64,000 nt of DNA, taken from positions 2,162,501 through 2,226,500 of the forward strand of contig CAJNDS010002079.1 of NCBI GenBank assembly GCA_905221605.1, read 5' to 3'. The stretch is from Symbiodinium natans. Its lineage: Eukaryota > Sar > Dinophyceae > Suessiales > Symbiodiniaceae. Shown one piece after another: positions 29,655 through 40,264 of the stretch. The notes below the pieces were generated by a model. It worked only from the letters and a program-made list of their open reading frames with translations. It was not told the origin of the DNA and made no database searches. The first letter of the stretch is position 1. The number at the start of each line of letters is the position of its first letter. A program made the position numbers and the translations under genes.

Positions 29655-29758
29655 GTGGCGGCCTCCATGTTGGGCAGGAGCTGCTTCAAGAAGCCCAGAG
29701 CGCCCTCGAGGTGGAGAGCTGCGCTGCGAATAAGGGAGCCTTGGCAGCAGCTTGGTGA
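29655..29758 (+). CDS. PMP-like exon, type B (5)
   Basis: GGGLHVGQELLQEAQSALEV then ESCAANKGALAAAW. The codon before the AG/G boundary is TGA in the exon frame, which supports the boundary as a real splice acceptor rather than continuous coding. Confidence 0.6.
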
Positions 29759-29959
29759 CTGCCCACGGCCTGTGGCGCAAGTGAGTGAGGGATTCTGCTA
29801 CGGGAAAGTGCTTGGCGTTCGTGATGGGTGGGGAAGGGCTTCTGAGATGTCGATCGTTCGAAGGACCCTATAACGAGCGGTGTTCCAGCGTTCCTGCGCA
29901 CGTCTTCATCTTTGCGTAAGGGGGGTCTCCACGCTTCTCTCGCGGGATGGACGGCTTAG

Positions 29960-30072
29960 GCGGCGGCGCTGATGTCTCCGGATCCTTCCGGCAGAGCAAT
30001 GGGAGCTCCGCGCGCTTCCAGAACTGCATGGCGAAATCTGGCGGTGCCGGTGCTGCAATTCTGGGCTCCTGA
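29960..30072 (+). CDS. PMP-like exon, type A (8)
   Basis: GGGADVSGSFRQSNGSSAR then FQNCMAKSGGAGAAILGS. Confidence 0.6.
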
Positions 30073-30292
30073 AATTCACACGCACGCTGGCAGAACCCTG
30101 TCGAGTTCGGGCTGCAGGGGGCCTCGACAGCCAGCATTGTTTGGAGGTAAGGACATGGAAAAAGGACTTCCATGTAAGGAGCTGGGATCAGGAAACAGGA
30201 GCAATCTTCAGATTTTTCCCGTGCTGCGATGCAGCCTTACCTATCGTGTAGTCAGAGACTCTAGTCCTAAGACCCAACCCACCGTGCCGTCA

Positions 30293-30343
30293 ACTTGGAG
30301 GTTCACGGTACTTAGTAACCAGAAGTACCCTGAACCTCCAAGT
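30293..30343. mobile_element. MITE family 2, compact hairpin copy
   Basis: ACTTGGAGGTTCACGGTACT faces AGTACCCTGAACCTCCAAGT across about 11 bases; it corresponds to the two ends of 4184-4319 with the interior lost. Confidence 0.65.
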
Positions 30344-30610
30344 AAACTGCCTTGTATAAACGGCGGGCCAAAGCGGGCCGCAGGGCATCACAAACAGCGA
30401 AGGGAAAGCTCTTGAGAACAACCTTTAGCCCTCGAGATTTGTGACGCGCTCTGGAGAAGAGGTCGAATCCCTCAAACAAGTTGATGGAACGTGTTGGTCA
30501 TGACGTCACCAAGCCCTGACCCCCCACCCCGCCACCCCCAAACCCTTCACCCCAGCCCAAAGAAATTACGCTTGAACCCCCAAAATCAGCCTTTGGGCCA
30601 CGGCCGGCAG

Positions 30611-30720
30611 GTGGAGGCTTCCACGTTGGGAAGGACATCTCGCAGGACAACAGCTACCTTTCAGCGAGAGGCACTGCAGGGACCAGAGCTGCGGCAGCAA
30701 TTGGTCCAAGACGGGCGTAG
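30611..30720 (+). CDS. PMP-like exon, diverged type B
   Basis: After GGCAG/G the frame reads GGGFHVGKDISQDNSYLSAR then GTAGTRAAAAIGPRRA and TAG. It keeps GGGxxVGKD and the Ala-rich tail but has lost the ESC cysteine. Confidence 0.5.
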
Positions 30721-31767
30721 GCTCTGCTTCTTTGCGTGACTTCACCCGAGCCTCATGCTTTCCAACAAGCATAGTCGTTCTTTTTGTCATGAAACGTGCG
30801 CCGGTGCAAGCGCACCGTGGAGGAGCCTTGCATTGGCGACGGGATCGCGGCAAGATCGAACCGAAAATGACACTCTCAACTGCGCACCTATGTCTTCCGA
30901 AATTGATGACTCTGAGGTGTACACCTCCATGGAACCTTGCGCCAGTTGGGGCGTGCTGCAAAGTTCGAGGACCTTGTTGCCAGTCTGAGCATCCGATGTT
31001 CTGCTTGCCATCCGTTATGCTGCTTTGTTGTCGCTTGGCCTATCAGCCGGTCGTACTGCGAACAGATGCAACTCCTGCAGCTTCTCTGGCTTCAGTAGTG
31101 GTATGCCTGCTGCTGTAGCACTCACCCCAAAAATGAACTACTCGTACAGTGGCAGCACGTATGATTTCCTAACCTTTTTTTCGTTCGCCTCTTTTCCCAC
31201 TTCAGTATCCACCAGTTCGAGTTGCGTACAGAGGGCACGGTTGCGAGTCCACAAGGGCAGGCAGCCCCACTTGCCCTTGCTTTTAAGCCTTGCTTGCTGA
31301 CTCCAGCTTCAAGCTGTGCAAGGTCAATTCCACGTTGTCCCACAATCGTGATTGGTTAGGTTTTGTTCATGCAGGCCAGAGGTAACCATTGCAAGCTACC
31401 GCAGAAGTGCGCAACAGCTGTCAACAGTCTTGAATGAAGGGCTGCAAGAAGCCGTGAGCCAGTATCAGTGTCAGCTCAGAGGGTGAGGCTGCCGGCTTCA
31501 CCCTTCATTGCCGGGAGGGCCACATTGTGTGGTCCGGGGACATCGAGGCACGGTTGTGGGCCCAGGACTGGCGCTAGTTGTTTTCACCCATGGAAGGTCA
31601 CGGTGAGCTTCATCCTACTCACCCCGTGCAACATCACAGCAAATCGCACGGGCCTCAGGTCCAAGTTGGGGTGCTGTCAGCATTTTCTCTTGGTCCTTGT
31701 TTTGGGGTTGTATATTGCTGTGATCAAGAGGCGCGATGCTCCGGCTTTGGGCCCCCATCGCTTTCAG
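30721..31767. other. Mostly intronic; weak exon candidates
   Basis: Possible small exons are HRGGALHWRRDRGKIEPKM (about 30800-30890) and GEAAGFTLHCREGHIVWSGD (31485-31577), each open in one frame only. Evidence is too thin to list separately. Confidence 0.35.
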
Positions 31768-31874
31768 CGCCGTGGCTCTCAGCGGAGACCTTCGGGTGGT
31801 GGCCGGGCGCAAGGGACACTTTGAGCGAGCCTGCATCGCGGTGGACAACACGCTCCGCTTGAATTCCGGAGCGG
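31768..31874 (+). CDS. PMP-region exon with canonical splice sites
   Basis: Bounded by CGCTTTCAG and GTGAGT. The frame reads AVALSGDLRVVAGRKGHFER then ACIAVDNTLRLNSGAG. LSGDLRVV and DNTLRL have the beta-rung flavour of PMP-type proteins. Best-defined exon ends in the region. Confidence 0.6.
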
Positions 31875-31988
31875 GTGAGTAGCTGAAGTCACGTGTATAT
31901 GGGGTTGTTTCAGTGCTCTTATACCAGGGGCATAAAGAACATTAAAGAACATCCCTTGCAAGCCCGCAAAGAGTCTTCGAGAGCTTCA

Positions 31989-32216
31989 GTCCCAGTTGCA
32001 AAAGGAGCTCGTTTGGGCATCGAAGGATGCCGCAGCAATAGCACCGAAGGAGGTGGCCTTCGAATCGCAAACGACCTCAAAATCCAGGGGACCCTCGCAA
32101 TCAGCGACTGCCACGCAGAAGGACAGCAGGGTCGAGGAGGGGCAGCTTTCGTCGGAGGCCAGCTCAGTGGCAGCAAACGCAAGACAATAATTGCCCGTAG
32201 GGCCGTAGGGCCGTAG
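31989..32216 (+). CDS. PMP-like exon with two repeats
   Basis: After GCTTCAG the frame includes GGGLRIANDLKIQGTLAISD followed by CHAEGQQGRGGAAFVGGQL. It therefore has GGGLRI, ISDC and GGAAFV in succession, two PMP-type rungs in one exon. The downstream boundary is unclear (open to 32216). Confidence 0.6.
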   Translation, partial: VPVAKGARLGIEGCRSNSTEGGGLRIANDLKIQGTLAISDCHAEGQQGRGGAAFVGGQLSGSKRKTIIARRAVGP

Positions 32217-32450
32217 GGAATTTTCTGCTTAAAGCTTACCTGTGTACAGGTATGCTCCACGTGGAAGCGGGGGAGTTTCGCATATGGGGCTGCGGCGCAG
32301 AGGGTTCCGGAGGCCGGGCGCCTGCGGGGAGGGAGCAGCAGAACACCTCGTCATAAAGCGGGGGCGTGCTCGGCAGATGCAATGTCGCCAGTTAAATTTT
32401 AGCGCCGGCCCAGCCCAGCTTCTTCTCTCGCAATCATACCAGCAGCGCAG

Positions 32451-32570
32451 GTGCTGTTCAGGCCACGAACGTCAGCGTCGCTTCTGGCGGCATGGTGCAC
32501 GTTTGGAACTCCTCGGCTGGAAGCTCGGGAGGCGCAGTGTGTTGCACCATCACGCGGTGCTGCACACATG
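32451..32570 (+). CDS. PMP-like exon, type H (1)
   Basis: Frame AVQATNVSVASGGMVHVWNS then SAGSSGGAVCC, after GCGCAG. NVSVASGGMVHV is a beta-rung. Further copies at 33728, 41619 and 42537 define a second repeat unit of this gene. Confidence 0.55.
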
Positions 32571-32689
32571 TGCTTATTCTGGCCAGTTCTGGCAGTTATC
32601 ATATTGGTGTAGCTGTTGTGGGTTTACGGTTCAGAGTTTTGAGTTCAGGGCTAAAGCCTCTTTGCCTCTGTGGTTAGGGTTTTAAGCTT

Positions 32690-33000
32690 CAGGGCTTAGG
32701 GTTCGGGGTTGAGGGTTTAGGGGCGGCAGGTGGCACCGGGAAGGGGGTGGAGTGGGAGGGGCAGGGTAGGGGGAGGGGGGCAAGCCACAAAACAACCCAG
32801 ATGCGGGGGGTTGGAGGATCCACCTCAAACACAGATTGGGCGGTTGGAAAAGCAGGGAAGGGGGGAGGGAGGGGTGGGGTGGGGGTGGGTGAGGGCTGCA
32901 GAGAAGGATGAAGGTTTTGGGGCCCCAATTCCGGGTTTCAAAACCTGGGTCTGGGCCAGATGGGCTGAACCACCCTCACCGCATGGGGGCCGTATCAGGG
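32690..33000. other. G-rich low-complexity stretch
   Basis: GGGGAGGG-type sequence; frames open on both strands are compositional. No gene. Confidence 0.5.
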
Positions 33001-33061
33001 GCCGTATCAGGGCCGTATCAGGGCCATGTCAGGGAGAGCCCTGATACGGCCCTGATACGGC
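33001..33061. repeat. Perfect 24-bp-stem hairpin
   Basis: 33001-33024 (two GCCGTATCAGGG units) is exactly complementary to 33038-33061, with a 13-base loop. Confidence 0.95.
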
Positions 33062-33159
33062 CCTCACCCCCCCCCAAAAAAAAAACAAAAATTTACTTCG
33101 AACATCCCCACCCTCTCTTGGTAGAGAGACATTCGCCGACAAAGCCGCCCAAGTATTTG

Positions 33160-33235
33160 CGATGGTTTCGACATCCCGGAATTCGAGTCCCACGATATTC
33201 ACGAGAACTGCTTTGCGAATCACGGAGGCCTCCGC
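33160..33235 (+). CDS. PMP-like exon, type I, diverged
   Basis: Reads GFDIPEFESHDIHENCFANH and GG, the diverged counterpart of the LVENCSANHGG exon at 41070. The following 800 bp also match the 41.1-41.9 kb unit. Confidence 0.45.
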
Positions 33236-33727
33236 ACGGAACAGCCTCCGTGCCTCCAGTTCTTATATGAATCAAAGGTCATGGAGATATGCGCGGCCTG
33301 TGCGCTTGCAGCACTTGTTTCTGAAGACGCCCTTTCCCCGACGGCAGCCATCGCATGTTGTCACAATCACCTTGCGGCCTTGCGGATGCGGGCCGAGCGT
33401 CTTTTTTATGTACTTGCGCAAATGCCATGAGAAAGCATCTCGAAGGATTAAGCCTCCTTATTCCTGGGCCACCTATCTGCCTGCTTTTCTTGTCTTTCGG
33501 GGGAGCCCACGTCATGTACTTCAGCCCGGGGTAGATTTGGTGATCGTTTTGGCGCCCTTCTTCATTAGCAGAAACCTATCTCTCATAAGCAGCTGTGGCA
33601 CATTGCACGCAAGGTTTGCTCAGGCTTCCCATGCTTCCATATCATATGTCAATGGAGTGTTTTGCTAAGCCCCAGACCTCACCGACTGTTTGTCAAGCTA
33701 TGTAAGACTCCACCTTTCATGCCATAG

Positions 33728-33850
33728 TGCAGGTGCTGTTCAGGCCACGAACGTCAGCGTCGCCTCTGGCGGCATGGTGCACGTTTGGAACTCCTCGGCT
33801 GGACGCTCGGGAGGCGCAATGTGTTGCACCATCACGCGGTGCTGCATGCA
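33728..33850 (+). CDS. PMP-like exon, type H (2)
   Basis: AVQATNVSVASGGMVHVWNS then SAGRSGGAMCC; almost the same as the copy at 32451. Confidence 0.55.
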
Positions 33851-34029
33851 TGTGCTTATTCTGGCAATTTTTTGCAGTTATCATATTGGTGCAGCTAGCT
33901 AAACCTCTAACGACACAATGTGTTTGTCAAGCTTTTTCAGGCTCCGAACATGCGAAAAGAGCTCGTTCAACCGCTTGGGCAGGGATGGATGTTGCTTTTG
34001 CGAGAGACGAAGGAGAGGTTAAACAAAAA

Positions 34030-34500
34030 TAGAAGAGGGATGGCCCGAAAGCATCGATTTGCCGTGCGTTGACTCCATGCACTTGACTCTTTGCACTCGA
34101 ACTGTATGCACTTTGACAAGTGTATGCACTCATATGGTTGCAGACTCACTTGTATACTGGACGTGTGTGCGCTTGAACTGCATGGCATTCAAGTGTGTTG
34201 AGTTGAATGCCATGCACTTGTGGTCAACTCTATACACTTCATTGGAATTCTCTACATAGGAGGTTCACGGACTTGAACTCCACACTGTTGAACTCAATGC
34301 ACTTGAGCAAGTGTAGGAACTTCACTTGCATGGACCCGACTCGGCTGAGCACGTCCAATCCACGCGAAGCTATGAAAGAAACGATGAAAGAAAAGACAAA
34401 AACATCTAACGCGAGAGCCGTCGGCCATCAGCATCATCGGCAGTCGCTCTGAAGTCCAAGCTCATATAGTCCAGAGCGCCTTCCAGGAAGCAAGAACTCA
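34030..34500. repeat. Loose TGCACTTGAACTC repeat field
   Basis: Irregular copies of GCACTTGA(A/C)TC(T/C)ATGCA; related to the 16-bp repeat at 40745. No gene. Confidence 0.6.
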
Positions 34501-34525
34501 GCAGGCGCGCGTATAGAGCATCCGT

Positions 34526-35136
34526 GCTTTCAAACGTCCGTTACCATGCTATTTGCGGTGTTTTCATGCGCGCAAGTCCGTTACCATGCTATTTGCGGTG
34601 CTTTCAAGCGCCCAGATGTCCGTTACTAGACTATTGGCGGTGTTTTCAAGCGCGCAGATGTCCGTTGCCGCGCTATTTGCGATGTGTTCAAACGCCCGGA
34701 AGTCCGTTACCGCGCTATTTGCGGTGCTTTCAAACGCCCGGAAGTCCGTTTCCATGCTATTTGCGGTGTTTTCACGCGCGCGGAAGTCCGTTACCTTGCT
34801 ATTTGCGGTGCTTTCAAGCGCCCATGCAGATGTCCGTTACCACGCTTATTGGCGGAGTTTTCAAGCGCGCAGAAGTCCGTTGCCGCGCTATTTGCGATGT
34901 TTTCAAACGCCCGGAAGACCGTTACCACGCTATTTGCGGTGTTTTCAAGCGCCCAGATGTCCGTTACCAGGCTATTTACGGTGTACCCGGGTGTCCGTTT
35001 CCAGGCTCTTTGCGGTGTTTTCAAGCGCCCAGATGTCCGTTCATGCTATTTACGGTGTTTTCAAGCACCCAGATGTCCGTTGCCGTGCTATTTGCGGTGT
35101 TTTCAAGCGCCCAGATGTGCGTTACCATGCTATTTA
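34526..35136. repeat. 42-bp minisatellite
   Basis: About fourteen units of GTCCGTTACCATGCTATTTG then CGGTGTTTTCAAGCGCCCAGA. Because 42 is a multiple of three, several frames stay open (for example MLFAVFSSAQMSVT repeated). It resumes at 39992-40105 on the far side of the inserted element. Confidence 0.9.
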
Positions 35137-35294
35137 ATCCGAGCACCTGTTTAATTAATCCCCCCACATTTAAAGAAAATTATTTCGCCGAGAATCCCGC
35201 CGGAAGACTACTTTCCATTACGGTGGATTTCGTATGGGAGAATACCCCCACATTTAAAGGATTTTTTTCCGGCGGGTTCCAAAATTTCTGGTGC

Positions 35295-35675
35295 GTGGGG
35301 AGCCTGGTCCTGTAGTTTTTAAAGAAGCCTTAAAGCTTAAAAGGAAAAGCTTTAAGGAAGCCGGGGCTTCGGTTTTCTAGAAGCTGAGGGCCTTCAGAAA
35401 GCAAGGATTTCTTATGTAATTGCTTACTAAAGGAGAGAAGTTTTCATTCTTTCCTGAGCTATAACCCTTACGGGCTCTGGCGGGAAAGGAAGAGTCACAT
35501 TTAGAATTATGGGAGGCTGGCTCGTGGGGAGCCCTGGTCCTGTAGTCTTAAAGCAAGCCTTAAAGCCGGAAAGCTTCGGTTTTCTGGAAGCTGAGGGCCT
35601 TCAGAAAGCAAGGATTTCTTATGTAATTGCTTTCTAAAGGAGAGAAGTTTTCATTCTTTCCTGAGCTACCCCTTA
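35295..35675. repeat. 225-bp tandem units 1 and 2 (first part)
   Basis: Unit 1 starts at 35295 and unit 2 at 35524 (GTGGGGAGCC...GGTCCTGTAG). Unit 2 is split by the inner element and resumes at 39754; unit 3 starts at 39822. Confidence 0.85.
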
Positions 35676-36752
35676 CCCATATGCTCCAAGATTGGTCTGA
35701 ACCAATAGAGATTGATTTTTTCGAGCGGAGATTGGTTTGCGTAAAAAAATCAATAGAAACCGAGTGTTTTTCAATAGCAGGGCAATCAATAGCAACTTCG
35801 TTGAAAAATCAATAGAAAAATCAATCTTGGAACCAATAGAAAAATCAATAGCGGCAACTTGGTTTTGGCGAGCGTTCACGTGTGAAAGTTGTAGATGTGG
35901 TTAAAGGTTTCTGGTGAACTTAAGCTATTTCTGGTTCCTGAGAGCAAAAAGGATTTTGGGTATATTTGACTAACCCACAAGTTATTTGTGTTTATCCAGG
36001 CACTTGTTTCAACAAAGTAGCACCGCTGTGGGTTTAGGGTTTAGGGTTGGGGTTTACAAGGTGTGTATAGAAGTTGTGTAGGGTTCAGGTCCGGAGTTTT
36101 TGTGCAGGTTGCGGGCTGGCTTTGGGTGGGTTCCGGTTTTTGCTTTTGGGAGGTTTTGTGTTTTTTGGGTACAGTTTGGCGAATGAAAATCTCAGGACTG
36201 ATTTTGGATAGGAATTATAAAAGGTTCAGGTCCGGAGTGTTGAGTTGTGGGCGAAAGTTTTGGGCGAGTATTTTGTGTTGCTTTGACACAGACGGGTTTT
36301 GGGGTGAACGTTTGGGCTGAAAGTTTTCACGGAAAGTTTCCAGTTTTGCGACAACGTTGTTAAAATGTTTGGGGCGTCTTGAGGCCTTAGAAGCCTTGAC
36401 CCCCGACCCCAGAAAGTTTCTCCGTTTGCTTGAGGAAAAAAAAGAGGGCAAGGGACCCCCCGACCAATGGTATTTGACCGAAAGTTTCGAGCGAGTTCTT
36501 TTGTTTTGCGTTGATGTCTTGGGGGAATCTTGTACGGCTTTTGAAACCTTGTTTAAGTTGAAATTTCGGCGTTTTGGATCAACCTCCCTATAGATGTTAG
36601 AACCTTTGTTCGGAGACGGCGCTTTGTGTGGCGCCAGCTTGTTCAGACAAACAACTTTTTGTAAGTTCCGAATGATACCACGTACGGTTTAGGGTTTAGG
36701 GTTCAGGGTTCAGGGTTAGGTTCAGGGTTTGGGTTTTAGGGTTTAAACCTTT

Positions 36753-37442
36753 TGCGTCGAGAAGAGAGAAGAGAGAAGGGAGAAGACAGAAGACAGAAGA
36801 GAGAAGAGAGTAGAGAAAACAGAGCAGAAAGCGGAGAGAGAGAGAGGGAATAGCAGGGGAGGAAAAGAAACATAGAACGATAGAGAGAAAATTCAAAGGA
36901 AAAACGACAGAGGAAGGACAGAGAAACAGAGAGCAAGAGGCAAAACAAAGCAAGATAAAGAGAAAGAGGAAGAGACAAAGAAAGAAAAACAGATAAAGCA
37001 AGGAAAGAGGAAGAAAAAGAGAAAAGAAGAGAACAAGAGAAAAGGAAGAGAACAGAAAGAGGAAGAGACAGAGAAAGAGAAAGAATAATATGGAGGAAGA
37101 GAAAGAGAAAACAAGAAAGCAATATAATATGACATGAAGCGACGAGAAAGAGGAAGAGACACAGAAAGAAAAGAGAACGTGCAAGAGACAAGAAAGACGA
37201 AGAAGGGACAGAGAAAGACCAAGACAAAGAGAAAGCAAGCAAGAACGAGGAACAGAGAAAAGAAGAGAGCAAGAGAAAGAGGAAGAGAAGAGAACGAGGA
37301 AGAGCAAGAAAAAGAAAGAGGAAGAGAAAGATGAAAGCAGAGAGCAAGAGAAGGATAAAGAGAATGACAAAAAAGAAAGAAACATATAGAGAGAAAGACC
37401 GAGTGGAAGAGAGAAGGAAGGGAGAAGAGAGAAAACAAGAAT
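36753..37442. repeat. Polypurine (GA-rich) tract
   Basis: About 690 bp almost entirely A and G on the plus strand with irregular GAGAAA/GGAAGAG units. A 254-codon minus-strand Ser/Leu/Phe frame is an artefact of this composition. Confidence 0.9.
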
Positions 37443-37743
37443 AATACTGTGTTTGGCCATGTTTGGCCTGGTCCTGTGTCGTTGGCTTGCGGCTCTTGCG
37501 TCCTGCGAAGTCTTTAAACCCTAACGCCTAAAACCTTTCTTCTTCGGCTGGACTTCCTGGTTTGTTAAATATATTTTCGAAAAAACACATCCACTTTATG
37601 GCCTGGGCAGCACATTGGCGCTTCATTTGCGAAGGGGATCCCATGGCTCGATACACAAATTTCAAACCTGGTGCAACATGTTACCAGAACTTTTGGGCCA
37701 ACGACTGGCCAACGTATACATCTGACACAAAACTCCAAATATC

Positions 37744-37840
37744 ATGAGTTGACTCATGACGTCCCATGACGTCTCATGACGACTCATGACGTCTCACGAC
37801 GTTTCATGATGTCCCATGACGTCCCATGGCGTTTCATGAC
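37744..37840. repeat. 10-bp tandem repeat CATGACGTCT
   Basis: Nine to ten units such as CATGACGTCC, CATGACGTCT and CATGACGACT, exactly 10 bp apart, with embedded ATGACGTC boxes. Confidence 0.9.
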
Positions 37841-38039
37841 GTTTTCATATTTAAAAAATCCCAAAATGATTGACAGTTTATCAGCCCAGGCACTGAAACC
37901 TGACATGAAATTGCGATACCAGTGTTATCCCCAAAACCGATTTAGTTTCAGTGGCAGTCCAGACACTGAATACAGAATCTCTTCGCACCAAACCCCACAC
38001 CCTCAGCCCTAACCCTGAATCCTTAACCCGTGCCAGTTT

Positions 38040-38400
38040 AAGTGTCTGGATAGTTTAGGGTTTGCGGTTAGGGTTTAAGGTTGAGGGTTTAGTTAGGGTC
38101 TAGGGTTTAGGGTTTAAGGTTTAGGGTTTAGGGTTAGGGTTTAGGGTTTAGGGTTCAGGACACAGGAAAGAACACCCTTCTGTGTTACTTCGGTTTAGGG
38201 TTTACGGTTAGGGTTTAAGGTTTCAATAGGGCTTTTAGGGTTTAGTTTCCTTTTGCCACCCGCCTAGCAGACACTCAGGCCACATTGCAGGTTTAGGCTC
38301 TAGGGTTTAGGGCTTAGAGTTTAGGGTTAGGGTTTTGGGTTAGGGCTTAGGGTTTAGGGTCTAGGGTTTAGGGTTTAGGATTTAGGGCTTAGGGCTTATA
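38040..38400. repeat. Degenerate TTTAGGG DNA inside the inner element
   Basis: Mixed TTTAGGG, GTTAGGG and TTTAAGG units, less regular than the arrays of the first 20 kb; more follows at 38630-38710. Confidence 0.8.
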
Positions 38401-39180
38401 GAAAGCGCATAGGGTTTGGGTCCCAATAATCCTTTGAGCGAACGTTTTGAGTGCAAGTTTCTGTTTCGTATTGTTTCTAGATTTTTGCGGGGTGCCCAGA
38501 TGTTTAAGTGAATTGGAAGTATTGGGTCGAAGTTTCTGTTTGTTTAGGGTTTAGGGTTAATATCATCGTATAGGGTTTGGGTCCCAAACTCGTTTTGAGG
38601 TAGGTTTTGAGCGAGTGTTTAAGGTGTAGGGTTTAGAGTTTAGGGTTAGGGTGTAGGGTTGGGGTTTAGGGTTTAGGGTTAGGGTTTAGGGTTTGGGGTT
38701 AGGGTTTATGGAAGTTTGTAGGGTCTGGGTTCCCGCACCGTTTCGAGCGAAAGTTTCTGTTTTGGAACCTATAGTTTCTACATTTTTGCGGGGCGCCCAG
38801 GGGTTTAAATGAACTGAAAGTTTTGAGGGAAAGTGTTGAGGAAAAGTTTCTGTTTGGCAGAGGGTTAGTTTGAGGTTTAGGGTTTAGGGTTAACAGACAT
38901 TGTACAGGCTTTGGGTCCCAATATCGTGTTGAGCGAGGTTTTGAGCGCAAGTGTTCAGCGAACGTTTCTGTTTATGAAGTTACAGTTCTAAATTTTGAGG
39001 GTCCGGTCCAGAGGTTTAAGTCTAAGCGATTTGAAACTTTTGAGGGGAAGTTTCTGTTTTGGAACCACGGGGCTAGGGTAACCTACTTATGCATTTTTTT
39101 GGAGTCCCAATAACGTGTTGAGCGAAAGTGTTGAGTGAAAGCTTTTGTTTTAGAACCAAAAGTTTCTAGATGTTCGCGGA
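38401..39180. repeat. Diverged internal repeats of the inner element
   Basis: Four imperfect units begin near 38409, 38713, 38902 and 39080. Shared boxes are GGGTCCCAATA, GAGCGAAAGT, TTTCTGTTTTGGAACC and TTTCTAGATTTTTGCGGGG. Confidence 0.7.
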
Positions 39181-40084
39181 AAAAATTTTCTTTTCCTCGG
39201 CTTGGCAGCAGTTTAGACGAATATCTTGGGACATTCAGAACCACACCGCAGGCCATTTTTAGTTGTTTTGTCTGGCGGGTTTAGGGTTTGGGGTTTAGGG
39301 CTTAAGCCTTTTGTGTCTATCCAGACACTGAACAGCCTTGCCTGCTCAGGCGTTTAAATATTCTTAGAATTGTTCAATTACTATCTTCTTGTGCTAAGTC
39401 CAAACACTTCAACTTGCCTGTCCACCATGACTGAAGTCAGTTAAGTCACCTACAAATGTTTGTTTGAGTATAATCCCTATATACACACATGCCAAATACA
39501 TTGGTAGATATAGGACCACTTGGTAGATATAGGACTTTTGGTTGCAGCACAATATCAATAGAAAAATCAAAAAAGAAAATTCAAAAAAGAAAATCAATAG
39601 AAAAATCAATAGCGAATCTGGTTTTGAATCAATAGAACATTATTTTTTCCGAGATTGATTTTGCAGCCCAAGAATCAATATTCAATAGAAGATTGATTCG
39701 GATTAAAAATCAATAGAAAGATTGATTCAGACCAATATCGGAGCATATGGGTACGGGCTCTGGCGGGAAAGGCAGAGTCACATTTATAGAATGGGGCCAG
39801 AATGATGGGAGGCCCTGGCCCGTGGGGAGCCCTGGTCCTGTAGTCTTGAAAGAAGCCTTAAAAGCTTAAAAGGAAAAGCTTTGAGGAAGCCGGGGCTTCA
39901 GCCAACTATTGCGGAACCCTGCATTCCAATTTGTGGGGGGGGCAGGGGGGGGGGAAGGGGGGGGGGCCCCAATTTAAACAGGTGCTCGGATTACGGTGTT
40001 TTCAAGCGCCCAGATGTCCGTTACCATGCTGTTTGCGGTGCTTTCAAGCGCCCATGTCCGTTACCATGCTATTTGCGGTGTTCT

Positions 40085-40245
40085 CAAGCGCCCAGGGCGT
40101 CCGCGGCGTACTACGTTTGTACTACAAAAGTCGACTGTCCAGCCACGGAAGCTCCGGGTGTCCGCGGCGTACTGCGTTTGTACTACAAAAGTCGACTTTC
40201 CAGCCACGGAAGCTCCGGGCGTCCCGGCGTACTACATTTGCCACG
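40085..40245. repeat. 64-bp tandem repeat
   Basis: Two and a half units of GGCGTCCGCGGCGTACTAC with GTACTACAAAAGTCGACT and CCAGCCACGGAAGCTCC. Confidence 0.9.
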
Positions 40246-40264
40246 GAAGGCGTTTCTATGTGAT

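Larger units (their letters stand above)
35676..39751. mobile_element. Inner TA-flanked inverted-repeat element, 4.08 kb
   Basis: Ends CCCATATGCTCC plus ATTGGTCTGAA(C/T)CAAT are inverted over about 28 bp. TA is duplicated at 35674-35675 and 39752-39753. The undisrupted site is visible in sister unit 1 at 35469-35470 (CCCTTACGGGCTC). Subterminal AATCAATAGAAA motifs occur at both ends. The interior holds a 690-bp purine tract, TTTAGGG-like DNA and diverged 200-300-bp repeats (GAGCGAAAGTTTCTGTTTTG). No transposase frame, so non-autonomous or decayed. Confidence 0.8.
35137..39991. mobile_element. Outer TA-flanked inverted-repeat element
   Basis: Ends ATCCGAGCACCTGTTTAA and TTAAACAGGTGCTCGGAT are perfect inverted repeats. 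TA is present on both sides (35135-35136, 39992-39993). Removing the element and one TA restores GCTATTTACGGTG, the sequence of an intact minisatellite unit at 35044. Without the inner insertion it is about 780 bp and consists mainly of three roughly 225-bp tandem units. No transposase; a non-autonomous element with Tc1/mariner-type TA target (superfamily is inference). Confidence 0.8.

Noticed and set aside
34524-35315. 263-codon frame over the 42-bp minisatellite
   Set aside because: The period is a multiple of three, so frames stay open without selection; a transposable element is inserted in it.
36696-37460. 254-codon minus-strand frame rich in Ser, Leu and Phe
   Set aside because: It is the translation of the complementary strand of a polypurine tract; all frames on that strand are open.
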